From NCBI GenBank assembly GCA_009700115.1, contig WLMU01000010.1, positions 1 to 35,562 of the forward strand: a stretch of 35,562 nucleotides of DNA, in the 5' to 3' direction. A program made the translations under genes and the position numbers. The number at the start of each line of letters is the position of its first letter. Position 1 is the stretch's first letter. The DNA comes from Actinomycetota bacterium (GTDB taxonomy: Bacteria; Actinomycetota; Acidimicrobiia; Acidimicrobiales; Acidimicrobilacustridaceae). Shown here piece after piece: positions 18,173-26,939 of the stretch. Under the pieces are notes generated by a model, which saw only the letters and a list, made by a program, of their open reading frames with translations, was not told the DNA's origin and ran no database searches.

Positions 18173-19438
18173 GTGCCCGACTGGCTGTATGAGGTTGTAA
18201 ACCCATGGACGACTCCGGCGGCCATAGTTGCTGCGATCGTCGTTATCGCTTGGGTTCTGCGCATTCGTGGGCGCAATCTTGCCGTCGTTGCACTTTCCGC
18301 TGCGGTTGCAGTCGCGATGTGGCAGGCATGGAAGGCGGGCCCACCGAATGGATTGCTAGATCTGCAGATCTATACAAATTCGGCTCGATCGTGGCTCAAT
18401 GGCGGTTCTCTCTACGAGTACCACGACCCGACCTTCCACCTCTCCGCCACGTACCCACCCATCGGTCCCGTTCTCTTCTCGGCGCTCACGCCACTCACTG
18501 CCGACGGCCGCGAAGTGGCCTTCACTTTCGTAAACCTGGTGGCGCTCTTTGGCTGCGCTTGGTCGGTAGCCGGGCTCGCTCGCATCGCTCCAGAGAAGCG
18601 CTTCGAGTGGTCGGCATGGGCATTCGCCGCATCCACGGTGACCATCCCCGTTTGGCTCACTCTCCGGCAGGGTCAGATCAACATCATCATCTGGCTACTT
18701 GTCCTCGCCGACCTCAATGCGCTTCGCCGTAGTCGTAGATACGCCGGAGTCGCAATTGGTCTTGCAACGGCAATCAAGTTGCTCCCAGGCCTTTTCATCG
18801 TGTGGCTAGCAATCACGAAGCGTTGGAAGGCCCTTGCCTGTTCGCTTTTCGCTTTCGGCCTGGCCACAGCAATTGGGTGGCTTCTCGATCCAAGCGATTC
18901 GCACAGCTACTGGAGCAATTTAATCTGGAAATCGGACCGCGTCGGCGCTCTCAACGATCCAAGGAATAATTCGGCTCTCGGCGTGATCGCTCGCTCTTTC
19001 AACCCGGGCCCTGGTCCCACAGCCATGTGGTTATGCATAGCGTTCGCGATTCTCGCCGTAACTCTTGTTCGATCGATCAAAGCTTCGAGAGCAAATGATT
19101 TATTGGCCGTGGCCGCAATTGTCGGATGCGCAACCGCAGCGATCAGCCCCATCTCGTGGACTCACCATCTTGGATTCCTCCTCGTTGCACTCGCCGCCTT
19201 CGTACTTCAGGCAAAAAGCAATCGCGCAAAAGTTCTCTGCGTCATTGTGTGGCTTTTTCTCGTCGACCCTGCTGGCCACGGGGACGAGACGCTGCAGTCA
19301 ACGATTCGAGCATTTCTAGTAATCGGCGCGATCTGTTTCACTCCGATACGACCTGCCAAGATTGCGACAGGACCCTCAGCGGATCAGACCGAGACAACTT
19401 CGAGAACTCGAGACACGAACTCGATGCTTCCCTCTTGA
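18173..19438 (+). CDS. GT87-like polytopic membrane glycosyltransferase
   Basis: A 421-residue membrane protein with about ten hydrophobic segments, resembling the GT87/DUF2029 family of polyprenyl-phosphate-dependent mannosyl- and arabinosyltransferases that act on the outer membrane face in actinobacteria. Supporting patterns: an Asp in the first extracytoplasmic loop (LLDLQIYTNSARSWLNGGSLYE), TYPPIGPVLFSAL, and the marker QGQINIIIWLLVLADLN followed by GVAIGLATAIKLLPGLF. A role in cell-envelope glycan or lipoglycan synthesis fits, and the LCP gene is nearby, but the acceptor is unknown. GTG 18173 is the first codon of the frame and is preceded by TAGCGT at leaderless spacing. The last 55 bases overlap the convergent flavodoxin gene; the encoded tail is hydrophilic and dispensable-looking. 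Confidence 0.8.
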   Translation: MPDWLYEVVNPWTTPAAIVAAIVVIAWVLRIRGRNLAVVALSAAVAVAMWQAWKAGPPNGLLDLQIYTNSARSWLNGGSLYEYHDPTFHLSATYPPIGPVLFSALTPLTADGREVAFTFVNLVALFGCAWSVAGLARIAPEKRFEWSAWAFAASTVTIPVWLTLRQGQINIIIWLLVLADLNALRRSRRYAGVAIGLATAIKLLPGLFIVWLAITKRWKALACSLFAFGLATAIGWLLDPSDSHSYWSNLIWKSDRVGALNDPRNNSALGVIARSFNPGPGPTAMWLCIAFAILAVTLVRSIKASRANDLLAVAAIVGCATAAISPISWTHHLGFLLVALAAFVLQAKSNRAKVLCVIVWLFLVDPAGHGDETLQSTIRAFLVIGAICFTPIRPAKIATGPSADQTETTSRTRDTNSMLPS

Positions 19439-19806
19439 AGCTTGTTGCGGCGAATAGCCATGCCGCCAATCACGTCTGCACCTCGGTTACGAATAATGTC
19501 CTCGAGTTTTTCAAGGGTCTTTCCCGTTTCGATTGCATACGTGCAGAACACAGCGGCACGCTTACCTGTGAGAAACGGCAACTGAGAGAGACGACCAGCA
19601 CTCGCAGGTTTCTGACCAAAGAGGAACAAACCATCGGTCCAACTGCCCACGATCACAAGGTCGGCATCTGCAAGTGCTTGGTAATCAACTGCTGTGGTTG
19701 AACAAGCGATGGCAGAGATACCGCGAGCGACAAGCTCATCGACGATGAATCCTGCGGCCTTTTGCGTGTTGCCAGTAAGGCTTTCGTAGATTACGACAGC
19801 GTTCAT
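19384..19806 (-). CDS. Small flavodoxin-like protein
   Basis: A 140-residue protein with the flavodoxin FMN phosphate-binding loop YESLTGNTQKAA at residues 8-19, followed by a second-strand region VIVGSWTDGLFLFG and KRAAVFCTYAIETGK. Flavodoxins carry one or two electrons on FMN between redox enzymes in the cytoplasm. It is shorter than classic flavodoxins (about 150-180) but has the complete alternating strand/helix pattern. Start ATG 19806 has a strong GAGGAGG site. Its 3' end overlaps the convergent GT87-like gene by 55 bases, so the C-terminal residues LQEGSIEFVSRVLEVVSV are coded antisense to that gene's tail. Redox partner unknown. Confidence 0.82.
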   Translation of the reverse strand: MNAVVIYESLTGNTQKAAGFIVDELVARGISAIACSTTAVDYQALADADLVIVGSWTDGLFLFGQKPASAGRLSQLPFLTGKRAAVFCTYAIETGKTLEKLEDIIRNRGADVIGGMAIRRNKLQEGSIEFVSRVLEVVSV

Positions 19807-19830
19807 GAGTGCCTCCTCGTGTGCGCTTCA

Positions 19831-19836
19831 ACCGTA
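19831..19836 (-). promoter_or_regulatory. Candidate -10 box for flavodoxin gene
   Basis: TACGGT on the minus strand, 24 bases before the ATG, leaving room for a short leader with the GAGGAGG site. TCGAAT, 17 bases upstream, could be a poor -35 box. Confidence 0.35.
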
Positions 19837-19886
19837 GCCGAGCGCCTCTAATGATTCGACCACCTAAAACGTGCCACTCTTGTCCC

Positions 19887-20675
19887 ATGACATTCCTCAC
19901 AGGACTTTCCTGGTGGATTTTGATTCCAATGGTTTTCCTCATCGTCGGGGGCATTGCAATCATTGCCAGGGTCGTGAGCACTCGAGTGCTCAAGGACCAC
20001 GCAAGCCAGTCGAGTACCAATGCAAGCCCACTCATGCCGACACTCGGGGTGCTCTTTGCTCTCCTTTCGTCATTTGCGATAGCCGCACAATGGGCCAATC
20101 AGTCCGCAGCAGATTCCGTTGTGAGTCGCATGTCCACATCGAGTGCTCGCCTGGCGTGGGCCTCTACCGCACCAGGTGCTTCGACAATCGAAATTCAATC
20201 CGCTCTCGCCGCTGATCTAACAACGACAGCAGACGATGGTTGGGATCAGCTCCAAAGCGGAGACGACATTTTGTTCAACGAATCTGCGAGCTACCGCGAG
20301 TTGCAACAAACCGTTCGGGATTCGGTGTATTCCTCGTCAATGTCCGTGCCCGCTGCCTCCGAATTGCTCTCGGCCGTCGATGAAGTGGGAGCTTCTCGAC
20401 ATGAATTGACCGACGCTGCCAGCAAAAGTCTTCCCACGCTGCTTCTGCTGGTCTTGGCCTTAAGTGGGATCGCCCTCACCGTAAATGCCGTCATCCTTAC
20501 TGTCGCCAGCCACCGAAAGGCCGCCTACGTCGTTACATCGGTAGTGGTCCTCGTTTCTCTGGACCTTGCGCTATTGCTTGTCCTTGCTGCGCCATTCCGA
20601 GGCACAGTGCAAACCTCCCCAAAGGCCATACAAGCGGTAGTCCAGCGAATCGAGACAGGTTTCTATTCGCGTTAG
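19887..20675 (+). CDS. Membrane protein with DUF4239-like topology
   Basis: A 262-residue membrane protein: one N-terminal helix (about 6-28), a second (about 52-70, PTLGVLFALLSSFAIAAQW), a soluble loop of about 115 residues, and two C-terminal helices (about 180-205 and 215-238). Two helices, a central soluble region and two helices is the layout of the DUF4239 bestrophin-like family, and the LGVLFALLSSFAIAAQW segment resembles the GLLFALLLAF pattern there, but the match is by eye only. ATG 19887 has no ribosome site; CACTCT sits six bases upstream and keeps the two most conserved bases of a -10 box. It is divergent from the flavodoxin gene and 29 bases before fumarase. Confidence 0.55.
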   Translation: MTFLTGLSWWILIPMVFLIVGGIAIIARVVSTRVLKDHASQSSTNASPLMPTLGVLFALLSSFAIAAQWANQSAADSVVSRMSTSSARLAWASTAPGASTIEIQSALAADLTTTADDGWDQLQSGDDILFNESASYRELQQTVRDSVYSSSMSVPAASELLSAVDEVGASRHELTDAASKSLPTLLLLVLALSGIALTVNAVILTVASHRKAAYVVTSVVVLVSLDLALLLVLAAPFRGTVQTSPKAIQAVVQRIETGFYSR

Positions 20676-20692
20676 TTGGGACCTAAGGCGGT

Positions 20693-20698
20693 TACCGT
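20693..20698 (+). promoter_or_regulatory. -10 box of leaderless fumarase mRNA
   Basis: TACCGT followed by six bases and ATG 20705. It lies in the 29-base gap after the upstream membrane-protein gene, so fumarase can be transcribed on its own. Confidence 0.5.
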
Positions 20699-20704
20699 AC
20701 GGAC

Positions 20705-22342
20705 ATGGCTGAATTCGTTCATCAAGACCTGCTCCCCCTCGGCCCCGATACAACCGAGTATCGACTCCTCACTAATGATGGCGTCGAAAAGGTTGACACC
20801 GAGGCGGGCAGCTTTCTCAAGGTCTCCCCCGAAGCAATCACCATGCTCACGTCTGCAGCGATGTTCGAGATTGCGCATTTCCTGCGTACACCTCACCTCG
20901 CGCAACTCGCGAAGATCCTTGACGATCCAGAGGCATCCGGCAACGACCGATTCGTAGCGCTAGATCTGCTGCGCAACGCGAACATCGCCGCAAGCGGAAT
21001 TCTTCCTGGTTGCCAAGACACAGGCACCGCGATCATTAAAGCGAAGAAGGGTCAATTCGTTCTCACCTCAGGGAATGACGAAACCGCTATTTCGCGCGGC
21101 GTTTTTGACACATATCAGTCAGACAACCTTCGCTATTCCCAAATGGCTCCGCTCGATATGTATCGGGAGATCAATACCGGCACCAATCTTCCTGCAGAAA
21201 TCGAAATCAGCGCGGTTGACGGCGATTCCTACAAGTTCTTCTTCATGGCCAAGGGCGGCGGATCGGCGAACAAGAGTTACCTCTTCCAAGAAACCAAGGC
21301 AGTCCTGAACCCGGCTGCCATGCTGAAGTTCATTGCAGAGAAAATGGATCTACTTGGGACCTCGGCGTGCCCTCCATATCACCTAGCGGTTGTTGTAGGA
21401 GGAACGTCTGCGGAGTTCGCATTGAAAACCGCCAAGATGGCTTCGACCAAATATCTTGATGCACTCCCGTTCGAAGGAAACGAATTCGGTCAAGGATTTC
21501 GAGATGTTGAACTCGAAGCCGAGTTTCTCCGGGTGTCGCAGGAATCTGGGATCGGCGCACAATTCGGAGGCAAGTATTTCTGCCACGACGTCCGAGTTGT
21601 GCGGCTCCCCCGTCATGGAGCCTCATGTCCGGTCGCCATTGCCGTCTCGTGCGCTGCAGATAGGCAGGCTCTCGGGAAGATCACCGCCGACGGAGTCTTC
21701 CTTGAGCAACTCGAACATGACCCTGCTCAGTTCCTTCCGGAAGTCACAGACACCATCCTCGAAGGCGACGTTGTCTCGATCGATCTCAATCGACCAATGT
21801 CTGAAATCCGCGAAACGCTTTCCAAGCTTCCAATCAAGACTCGTCTCAGCCTGAGCGGTCCGATGGTTGTTGCTCGAGACATCGCCCACGCCAAGCTAAA
21901 GGAACGTATCGATGCCGGTGAAGGGCTCCCTCAGTATTTGAAAGATCACTGCGTCTATTACGCCGGTCCCGCAAAGACCCCAGAGGGCTACGCCTCCGGA
22001 TCATTCGGTCCAACAACGGCGGGGCGCATGGATTCCTACGTCGATCTCTTCCAGGAGAACGGCGGGAGCTTTGTCATGCTGGCGAAAGGAAACCGTTCGA
22101 AGGCAGTTACCGACGCGTGCAAACGTCACGGTGGTTTCTACCTGGGTTCCATCGGTGGACCAGCAGCACGACTTGCCCAAGATTGCATCCGTTCCGTTGA
22201 GGTCCTCGAATACCCCGAACTCGGAATGGAAGCGGTCTGGAAAATCGAAGTGGAGAATTTCCCTGCATTCGTGGTCGTCGACGACAAAGGTAATGACTTC
22301 TTCGAAGAAGTCATTAAGAGCCGTCCCATAACACTTCGCTGA
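20705..22342 (+). CDS. Fumarate hydratase class I
   Basis: Iron-sulfur fumarase of the single-chain class I (FumA/FumB) type, 545 aa, converting fumarate and malate in the TCA cycle. The three cysteines expected to hold the 4Fe-4S cluster are present: Cys103 (LPGCQDTGT), Cys222 (GTSACPPYH) and Cys316 (CPVAIAVSC), matching E. coli FumA positions 105, 224 and 318 with a constant offset of two. The C-terminal beta domain has [12 protein letters not shown] and [16 protein letters not shown], the substrate and swivelling-domain motifs. ATG 20705 is supported by TACCGT six bases upstream. The upstream gene ends at 20675. Class I enzymes are oxygen-sensitive; whether the genome also holds a class II enzyme cannot be seen here. 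Confidence 0.94.
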   Translation: MAEFVHQDLLPLGPDTTEYRLLTNDGVEKVDTEAGSFLKVSPEAITMLTSAAMFEIAHFLRTPHLAQLAKILDDPEASGNDRFVALDLLRNANIAASGILPGCQDTGTAIIKAKKGQFVLTSGNDETAISRGVFDTYQSDNLRYSQMAPLDMYREINTGTNLPAEIEISAVDGDSYKFFFMAKGGGSANKSYLFQETKAVLNPAAMLKFIAEKMDLLGTSACPPYHLAVVVGGTSAEFALKTAKMASTKYLDALPFEGNEFGQGFRDVELEAEFLRVSQESGIGAQFGGKYFCHDVRVVRLPRHGASCPVAIAVSCAADRQALGKITADGVFLEQLEHDPAQFLPEVTDTILEGDVVSIDLNRPMSEIRETLSKLPIKTRLSLSGPMVVARDIAHAKLKERIDAGEGLPQYLKDHCVYYAGPAKTPEGYASGSFGPTTAGRMDSYVDLFQENGGSFVMLAKGNRSKAVTDACKRHGGFYLGSIGGPAARLAQDCIRSVEVLEYPELGMEAVWKIEVENFPAFVVVDDKGNDFFEEVIKSRPITLR

Positions 22343-22373
22343 GCTAGAGCGGTCATCTGTTCACTACTCAGCG
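22337..22373. terminator. Inverted repeat spanning two convergent stop codons
   Basis: CGCTGAG at 22337-22343 and its exact complement CTCAGCG at 22367-22373 are separated by 23 bases. One arm contains the fumarase TGA and the other the ligase TGA. A seven-base stem could serve transcription from both sides, but there is no T tract and the loop is long. Confidence 0.35.
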
Positions 22374-23936
22374 CGCAGGTGGACTCCATGGCTTGTCCCG
22401 GTACATGTCGCGCAGATCCTGCTTCAGGACTTTGCGGAGTGTTTGGTTCCGTGGAAGTTCATCGACAACTTCGAGTTGCTCTGGAATCTTCTGAACCATC
22501 AGATCTGAGCCCTTGAGATAGGCCACCATTTCGGCAAACTCAAGGTCGTCAGTACCTGGAGCGCGTTCGACGACTGCGCAGACGCGTTCTCCGCGTTCGC
22601 GATCGGGAAGGCCGATCACCGCAACGTCTCCGACTTTGGGATGTTGGTAGAGCATGTCCTCAACCTCTTTGGCGGAGATGTTCTCGCCCTTCCGGATGAT
22701 GACGTCTTTCAGGCGACCCGTAAGAACGACATGGCCATCGGAATCGAGGTGGCCGAGGTCGCCGGTTCGGAACCATCCGTCGTTATCGAAGGCATCCTTA
22801 TTCAACGTTTCATCGGTGTAGCCCTTAAAAAGCATTGGGCCCTTCAAACGAACTTCACCATCTTCGCCTTGTGCTGCGACAACACCTTCAAGCGTCACGA
22901 TGCGAACTTCGCATGCCGTTACGGGCTTTCCATCGGTGTACATCAGCTGGGCTTCGGTGTCGTCAGGTCCGCTCTGAGCGATCATCGGGCATTCCGTCAT
23001 GCCATAGCCATGGCAGATAGGTATGCCCATTTCCGCCATAACTTCGACATACATCTCTGGCGGCTTAGGTGCGCCGCCGCCGGAAAGCAGACGAAGCGAG
23101 GGAATGATTTTCTCGTTCGGTTGCGTACGTTGCTTTGCAAGGTACATCTGGTAAAAAGCGGGTCCGCCTCCGGCCATCGTGGCGCCCTTGCGAGCAAACA
23201 ATTCGACCGCTACATCAAGAGCAAACGCTTCGATCAGCACTGCGCCACATCCGCGGTAGAGCAGCATCATCAGGTAGTCCGGACCTGCGATATGTGCGTA
23301 TGGGAAGGCAATCGATCCGACATCTTCCACAGTGAGAGACAAGGCGTCGGCTAGGCCGAGTCCGCCAGCCATCAATGACTGGTCGGTGTGACGTACACCC
23401 TTCGGTGCAGAGGTTGTACCCGACGTGTAATAGATCCAACGAACTTCGTCGCCAGCTGTTGGTGCAGGAGGGAGTGTGTACGGCTCCGCTTGAGGGAGTT
23501 CGTCGTAAGCGATCATCACGGTCGGATCGATACCCAAATCGTCCCGGATCCGTCCAGCCATCTCGTCGAAATCGAAGCCATTCCAGTCGCCTGGGATCAA
23601 GAAATACTCAGCGTCGGTCTGCTGAAGTACGAAACCAACTTCGCGGTCCCGATAAATCGGGATGATCGGATTCTGGATCGCTCCGATACGAGCCAACGCA
23701 AGAGAGGTAACCACTGTCTCGATGCGAGTTGGAAGTTGCCAAGTAACGCGCGAACCGTGGCGCATTCCAAACTCATGGAATCCGGCCGCAACTCGCTCTG
23801 ACAAATCGCGAAGCTGCTTGAACGTGATCTCGCGGTCGTCTTCGATAAGTGCGACGGCATCGGGAGAAGCAGCCGCTCGCGCTTCGACCAACTCCCACAT
23901 TGTTGATGCCCGTTCTATCGACGTCACTTCAGCCAC
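22368..23936 (-). CDS. AMP-dependent acyl-CoA synthetase/ligase
   Basis: A 522-residue member of the ANL superfamily that activates a carboxylic acid as acyl-AMP and then acyl-CoA. Motifs in order: the phosphate-binding loop YYTSGTTSAPKG, GYGMTECP, WFRTGDLGHLD, GRLKDVIIRKGENI at the hinge, and the C-terminal catalytic lysine region PRNQTLRKVLKQDL. The family pattern (fatty, aryl or cyclohexane-carboxylate type) does not define the substrate. GTG 23936 is chosen because GAGGAGG lies five bases before it and homology begins soon after; the frame remains open to 24044 but overlaps the divergent dehydrogenase start. As the first gene of the catabolic region it probably supplies a CoA ester. Its stop is 25 bases from the fumarase stop. 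Confidence 0.92.
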   Translation of the reverse strand: MAEVTSIERASTMWELVEARAAASPDAVALIEDDREITFKQLRDLSERVAAGFHEFGMRHGSRVTWQLPTRIETVVTSLALARIGAIQNPIIPIYRDREVGFVLQQTDAEYFLIPGDWNGFDFDEMAGRIRDDLGIDPTVMIAYDELPQAEPYTLPPAPTAGDEVRWIYYTSGTTSAPKGVRHTDQSLMAGGLGLADALSLTVEDVGSIAFPYAHIAGPDYLMMLLYRGCGAVLIEAFALDVAVELFARKGATMAGGGPAFYQMYLAKQRTQPNEKIIPSLRLLSGGGAPKPPEMYVEVMAEMGIPICHGYGMTECPMIAQSGPDDTEAQLMYTDGKPVTACEVRIVTLEGVVAAQGEDGEVRLKGPMLFKGYTDETLNKDAFDNDGWFRTGDLGHLDSDGHVVLTGRLKDVIIRKGENISAKEVEDMLYQHPKVGDVAVIGLPDRERGERVCAVVERAPGTDDLEFAEMVAYLKGSDLMVQKIPEQLEVVDELPRNQTLRKVLKQDLRDMYRDKPWSPPAR

Positions 23937-24019
23937 GGAATCCTCCTCATTGCGAACGGCACATCTTTGCCTGTCGTTCAGGGGTCCGTCACCACCGGGC
24001 GGAATTTCTCTCACCATGT

Positions 24020-24025
24020 CAGGAT
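24020..24025 (+). promoter_or_regulatory. Possible -10 box (CAGGAT) of alcohol dehydrogenase
   Basis: CAGGAT sits six bases before ATG 24032 and keeps the A and final T that matter most in a -10 box. The identical hexamer and spacing occur before the luciferase-like gene at 33019. Alternatively the AGGA acts as a Shine-Dalgarno seven bases from the ATG. Confidence 0.35.
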
Positions 24026-24031
24026 GAAGCC

Positions 24032-25081
24032 ATGTCTGAGACAATGAAGGCCTACCGAATCGTTGAGTGGGAACACCCGCCCGAACTCACAGAAGCCCCG
24101 ATTCCGACCCCAGGACCCGGAGAAGTCCTCGTCGAGGTCGCGGGCAACGGTCTCTGCCATAGCGATGTCGGAATGGCCCTTGCCCCGGCGGCATTCATGG
24201 AGCCCCTCGGATGGCGAGTGCCGTTCACTCTTGGTCACGAGGTTGGGGGCCATGTTGCCGCTCTCGGACCCGGAGCCCTTGGCTTTGAGGTCGGTGACGC
24301 TGTCGCCGTCATAAGTCCCCATTCCTGCGGACATTGCATCTGGTGCGCTCGGGGTGAAGACAACAACTGCGACGACTCCATCGTTGGTCGGGGCTACGGG
24401 ATCGACGGCGGGCTCGCTCGCTATGTCCTCGTGGCATCAACTCGCGAACTCGTAAAGCTCAATAGCCTCGATCCCGTGATTGCAGGACCGCTCACCGATG
24501 CGGGCGCAACCTCATATCACGCGGTGAAGCGAACACTGCGTCGCATCCCTCCGGGTGGGTCTGCGGTTGTCATCGGCGCCGGCGGACTCGGTTCCTATGC
24601 GATTCAACACCTTCTCGCCCTAACGAGCGCTCGAGTCGTCGCCATTGACGTTTCGACTGATCGACTCGCGTACGCGACCGAACTAGGAGCTCACGACACT
24701 CTCGAAGGGGTCAATGACGACACAACAACCGAAGTGCTTCGTCTCCTTGGCGGTGGAGCCAACGCTGTCTTCGATTTCGTCGGAATCGATTCGACGATTA
24801 CCCATGGCCTGCAGTGCACCTCGAAAGCAGGGGCGTACGCACTTGTCGGTGCGGGAAACGGGTCACTTCGCGGGACTCTTTTCGACAAACTTCCTCGCGA
24901 TGGCGAGGTGTTCTCATTCCAGGCACCAACGATTGCCGACACGCTCGAGGTCATTGCACTCGCCGAGAGTGGAAGACTGCGCGTTGATGTCGACGTGTTT
25001 CCTCTCGACCGCGTAGCTGAGGCCTACGAAAAGATGGAGGCCGGCGAGCTTCGCGGACGTGCTGTCGTCATTCCTGACTGA
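24032..25081 (+). CDS. Zinc-dependent alcohol dehydrogenase
   Basis: A 349-residue medium-chain NAD(P)-dependent alcohol dehydrogenase. Catalytic zinc ligands are Cys42 (GLCHSD) and His69-Glu70 (LGHEVGGH); the structural zinc site has four cysteines at 99, 102, 105 and 113 with C-x2-C-x2-C-x7-C spacing; the coenzyme fold starts VVIGAGGLGSYAIQ. It oxidises an alcohol or reduces an aldehyde/ketone in the cytoplasm. ATG 24032 is used; the frame upstream to 23849 lies over the ligase gene in antisense. It is divergent from the acyl-CoA ligase, 95 bases away, suggesting shared control, and its stop is 12 bases from that of the convergent marR. Substrate unknown. Confidence 0.92.
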   Translation: MSETMKAYRIVEWEHPPELTEAPIPTPGPGEVLVEVAGNGLCHSDVGMALAPAAFMEPLGWRVPFTLGHEVGGHVAALGPGALGFEVGDAVAVISPHSCGHCIWCARGEDNNCDDSIVGRGYGIDGGLARYVLVASTRELVKLNSLDPVIAGPLTDAGATSYHAVKRTLRRIPPGGSAVVIGAGGLGSYAIQHLLALTSARVVAIDVSTDRLAYATELGAHDTLEGVNDDTTTEVLRLLGGGANAVFDFVGIDSTITHGLQCTSKAGAYALVGAGNGSLRGTLFDKLPRDGEVFSFQAPTIADTLEVIALAESGRLRVDVDVFPLDRVAEAYEKMEAGELRGRAVVIPD

Positions 25082-25093
25082 ACGCGTTGGGAT

Positions 25094-25594
25094 TCAATCG
25101 CCATCGGCCTGCAAATACGGGGTTGCCTGCAGATCATCAACGAGGCGCAACATCAGTTCGCCGAGCTGCTTCCGCTCCTCGGGGGTCCACTCCATGAGCG
25201 CACGGGACAACTGCGCACCTCTTACTCGTTCGAACCTTTGGGCCATAGCTCTGCCTTCAGGGGTTGCTTCGACCAGCACGATGCTCCCGTGCTGCGGACT
25301 CGAGCGGCGCTCGACGAGCCCCTCTTCTTCGAGGACTCGAATCTGACGGCTCACAGCGCCAGTGTCCATACGAGCTGCTCGAGCAAGATCGCCAACCGGC
25401 AATGGTTCGCGATCACCGAGGGCTCGGAGCACATTCATGGCTTGCTGAGGAAGCACGACACGAGCTGCGCCGGCCATACCGGCGTGCACGCGACGACTCG
25501 AGAGCAGACGCTGCAATCGGGTGAGACCCAACCGCACAGACTGCAATTGCGTCTCGATATCGTCCTGTTCGCCCAGGTCGGCTTGGTCACCCAT
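25094..25594 (-). CDS. MarR-family transcriptional regulator
   Basis: A 166-residue winged-helix regulator. The DNA-binding core is plain: PVGDLARAARMDTGAVSRQIRVLEEEGLVERR (helix-turn-helix about 68-90) followed by the wing SPQHGSIVLVEATPEG, flanked by helical dimerisation segments. MarR proteins usually repress neighbouring catabolic or efflux genes and release DNA on binding a phenolic or CoA-linked ligand. It is the second gene after the amidohydrolase (gap 13 bases) and the pair shares a promoter carrying a perfect inverted repeat (see 26878-26908), the likely autoregulatory site. ATG 25594 has only a weak ribosome site, so coupling to the upstream gene is likely. Confidence 0.9.
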   Translation of the reverse strand: MGDQADLGEQDDIETQLQSVRLGLTRLQRLLSSRRVHAGMAGAARVVLPQQAMNVLRALGDREPLPVGDLARAARMDTGAVSRQIRVLEEEGLVERRSSPQHGSIVLVEATPEGRAMAQRFERVRGAQLSRALMEWTPEERKQLGELMLRLVDDLQATPYLQADGD

Positions 25595-25607
25595 AACGAC
25601 CAGTCAA

Positions 25608-26804
25608 TCAGGCTCGCTGGAACGCCGGACTTTGGTGATCGGGAATGACATCAAGAGGAACTGCGATCTCGGCAACCGTTGGTCCGATTTTCTCGGCAAT
25701 TGGAAGTAGGGAAGAAAGGTCGATGCCGTACACACCGGCTGCATTTTCGGAAAGGACCTTCTTCATGTCGCTTTCGCTCCATGTATTGAAACTGTGGCGG
25801 ATGGACTCGATACTGAGCGGCGAGCATGCTTCATTATGCGGATAGTCGCTGCCCCACATGCACTTATCAATACCAATCTGATGGAACGACGCTGCTTCAC
25901 CTGGAGACGGGAAACTCGAGCCCAAGAAACAGTTGCGTTTGAAATAGTCACTCGGCTTGTGCGGAAGGGCTCCGGACGCTGGCATTCCGATTTCGCCAAT
26001 GCGTCCACGGAGCATCTGAGAGTGCAGTCCGTCCATACGCTCTAACAACGGTGGAACCCACGACGCACCCTGTTCTGTCATCACAAACTTCAGACCGGGG
26101 AAGCGCTCGAAGACACCCGACATTGTGAGATGCCATAAAGCTCGGTTTGCGAAAAACGGGGCTTCGAGGACAAACATCGTGATTGCCGCGTCATGCTTTC
26201 CGTAATTTGGGATGCCGCTACCACCCGCATGATGTGTAATCGACATATCCAAGTCCTGACACGTCGCCCACAACGGGTCATAAATCGCCGAAAAAAGCGG
26301 ATCTATCCAGGGAGTATCGGGCGAGACTCCCGGGAGTAAAATCCCCCTGAGGCCATTGTCGCGAGCCCACTTCACATCTTTGATGGCTTCGTTGACATCG
26401 TTAAGCGCTATCTGTGCGAGACCAACCCTACGCAATGGTGCTTCAGCGACGAAGTCGATTAACCATCGATTGTGAGCTCGGAGGCCAGCGATGCGTTTGG
26501 GAAACTCTTCGGGCGTCGGTGCTGGCGCAATGACAACTCCGGTTGGGAAGAACGGAGGGACCGTATTCGGGAAGAGAACCTCACAAGCTGTTCCCTCGGC
26601 ATCGAGGTCAGCGAGGCGGCGATCGGAATCCCAGTTACGCGTTCGGCCATCGTCTTGCAGATCGCGAAATGGATTCGAATACTTTCCGCGCCACGCATCG
26701 AACTCGTCACGCCAGGCTGGATCGAGATACTCGCGATACTGCGCGTGACTTCCGCCTGCATGTCCGTCGGCGGAGATGATCACATAACGGTCATTCGGGG
26801 CCAT
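25608..26804 (-). CDS. Amidohydrolase 2 family metal-dependent hydrolase/decarboxylase
   Basis: A 398-residue TIM-barrel protein of the amidohydrolase 2 family, which includes ACMSD-type decarboxylases and hydrolases of aromatic or cyclic acids. Seen: ISADGHAGG (metal-site region, His15), THHAGGSG (barrel histidines), VMTEQGASWV, and CMWGSDYPHNE with the conserved Asp. The N-terminal HxH metal motif is replaced by DGH, common in this subgroup. It begins at ATG 26804 with a near-perfect TAGGAGG five bases upstream. First gene of an operon with marR. Hydrolysis or decarboxylation of a ring-derived acid would fit the surrounding catabolic genes; the exact reaction is not inferable. Confidence 0.88.
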   Translation of the reverse strand: MAPNDRYVIISADGHAGGSHAQYREYLDPAWRDEFDAWRGKYSNPFRDLQDDGRTRNWDSDRRLADLDAEGTACEVLFPNTVPPFFPTGVVIAPAPTPEEFPKRIAGLRAHNRWLIDFVAEAPLRRVGLAQIALNDVNEAIKDVKWARDNGLRGILLPGVSPDTPWIDPLFSAIYDPLWATCQDLDMSITHHAGGSGIPNYGKHDAAITMFVLEAPFFANRALWHLTMSGVFERFPGLKFVMTEQGASWVPPLLERMDGLHSQMLRGRIGEIGMPASGALPHKPSDYFKRNCFLGSSFPSPGEAASFHQIGIDKCMWGSDYPHNEACSPLSIESIRHSFNTWSESDMKKVLSENAAGVYGIDLSSLLPIAEKIGPTVAEIAVPLDVIPDHQSPAFQRA

Positions 26805-26877
26805 GGTTGCCTCCTAGAAACCTCGAACGCGAGAGGAACTCGCATCGATGCGGAACCGGCGTTGTCCGCTGCTGCTC

Positions 26878-26908
26878 ACTCTAGGGTAAAGACTTGATCC
26901 AGTCAAGT
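26878..26908 (-). promoter_or_regulatory. Promoter and probable MarR operator of amidohydrolase-marR operon
   Basis: Minus strand: TTGACT (26906-26901), 17 bases, then TAGAGT (26883-26878), a near-consensus promoter. The inverted repeat ACTTGA-TCCAG-TCAAGT (26892-26908), with perfect 6-base arms and a 5-base centre, covers the -35 box. A bound MarR dimer would block RNA polymerase. Start of transcription would fall near 26871, giving a leader of about 67 bases to the ATG. Confidence 0.7.
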
Positions 26909-26939
26909 GTTTAGCAACTGTAGAGGGATGATCGAGCAC

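Noticed and set aside
18000-18206. N-terminal extension of the BMP binding protein
   Set aside because: It would bury the signal peptide 69 residues inside the protein and overlap the GT87-like start; ATG 17999 has GAGGAG at ideal spacing.
23937-24044. N-terminal extension of the acyl-CoA ligase
   Set aside because: It overlaps the divergent dehydrogenase start, and GTG 23936 has GAGGAGG five bases upstream with conserved sequence right after.
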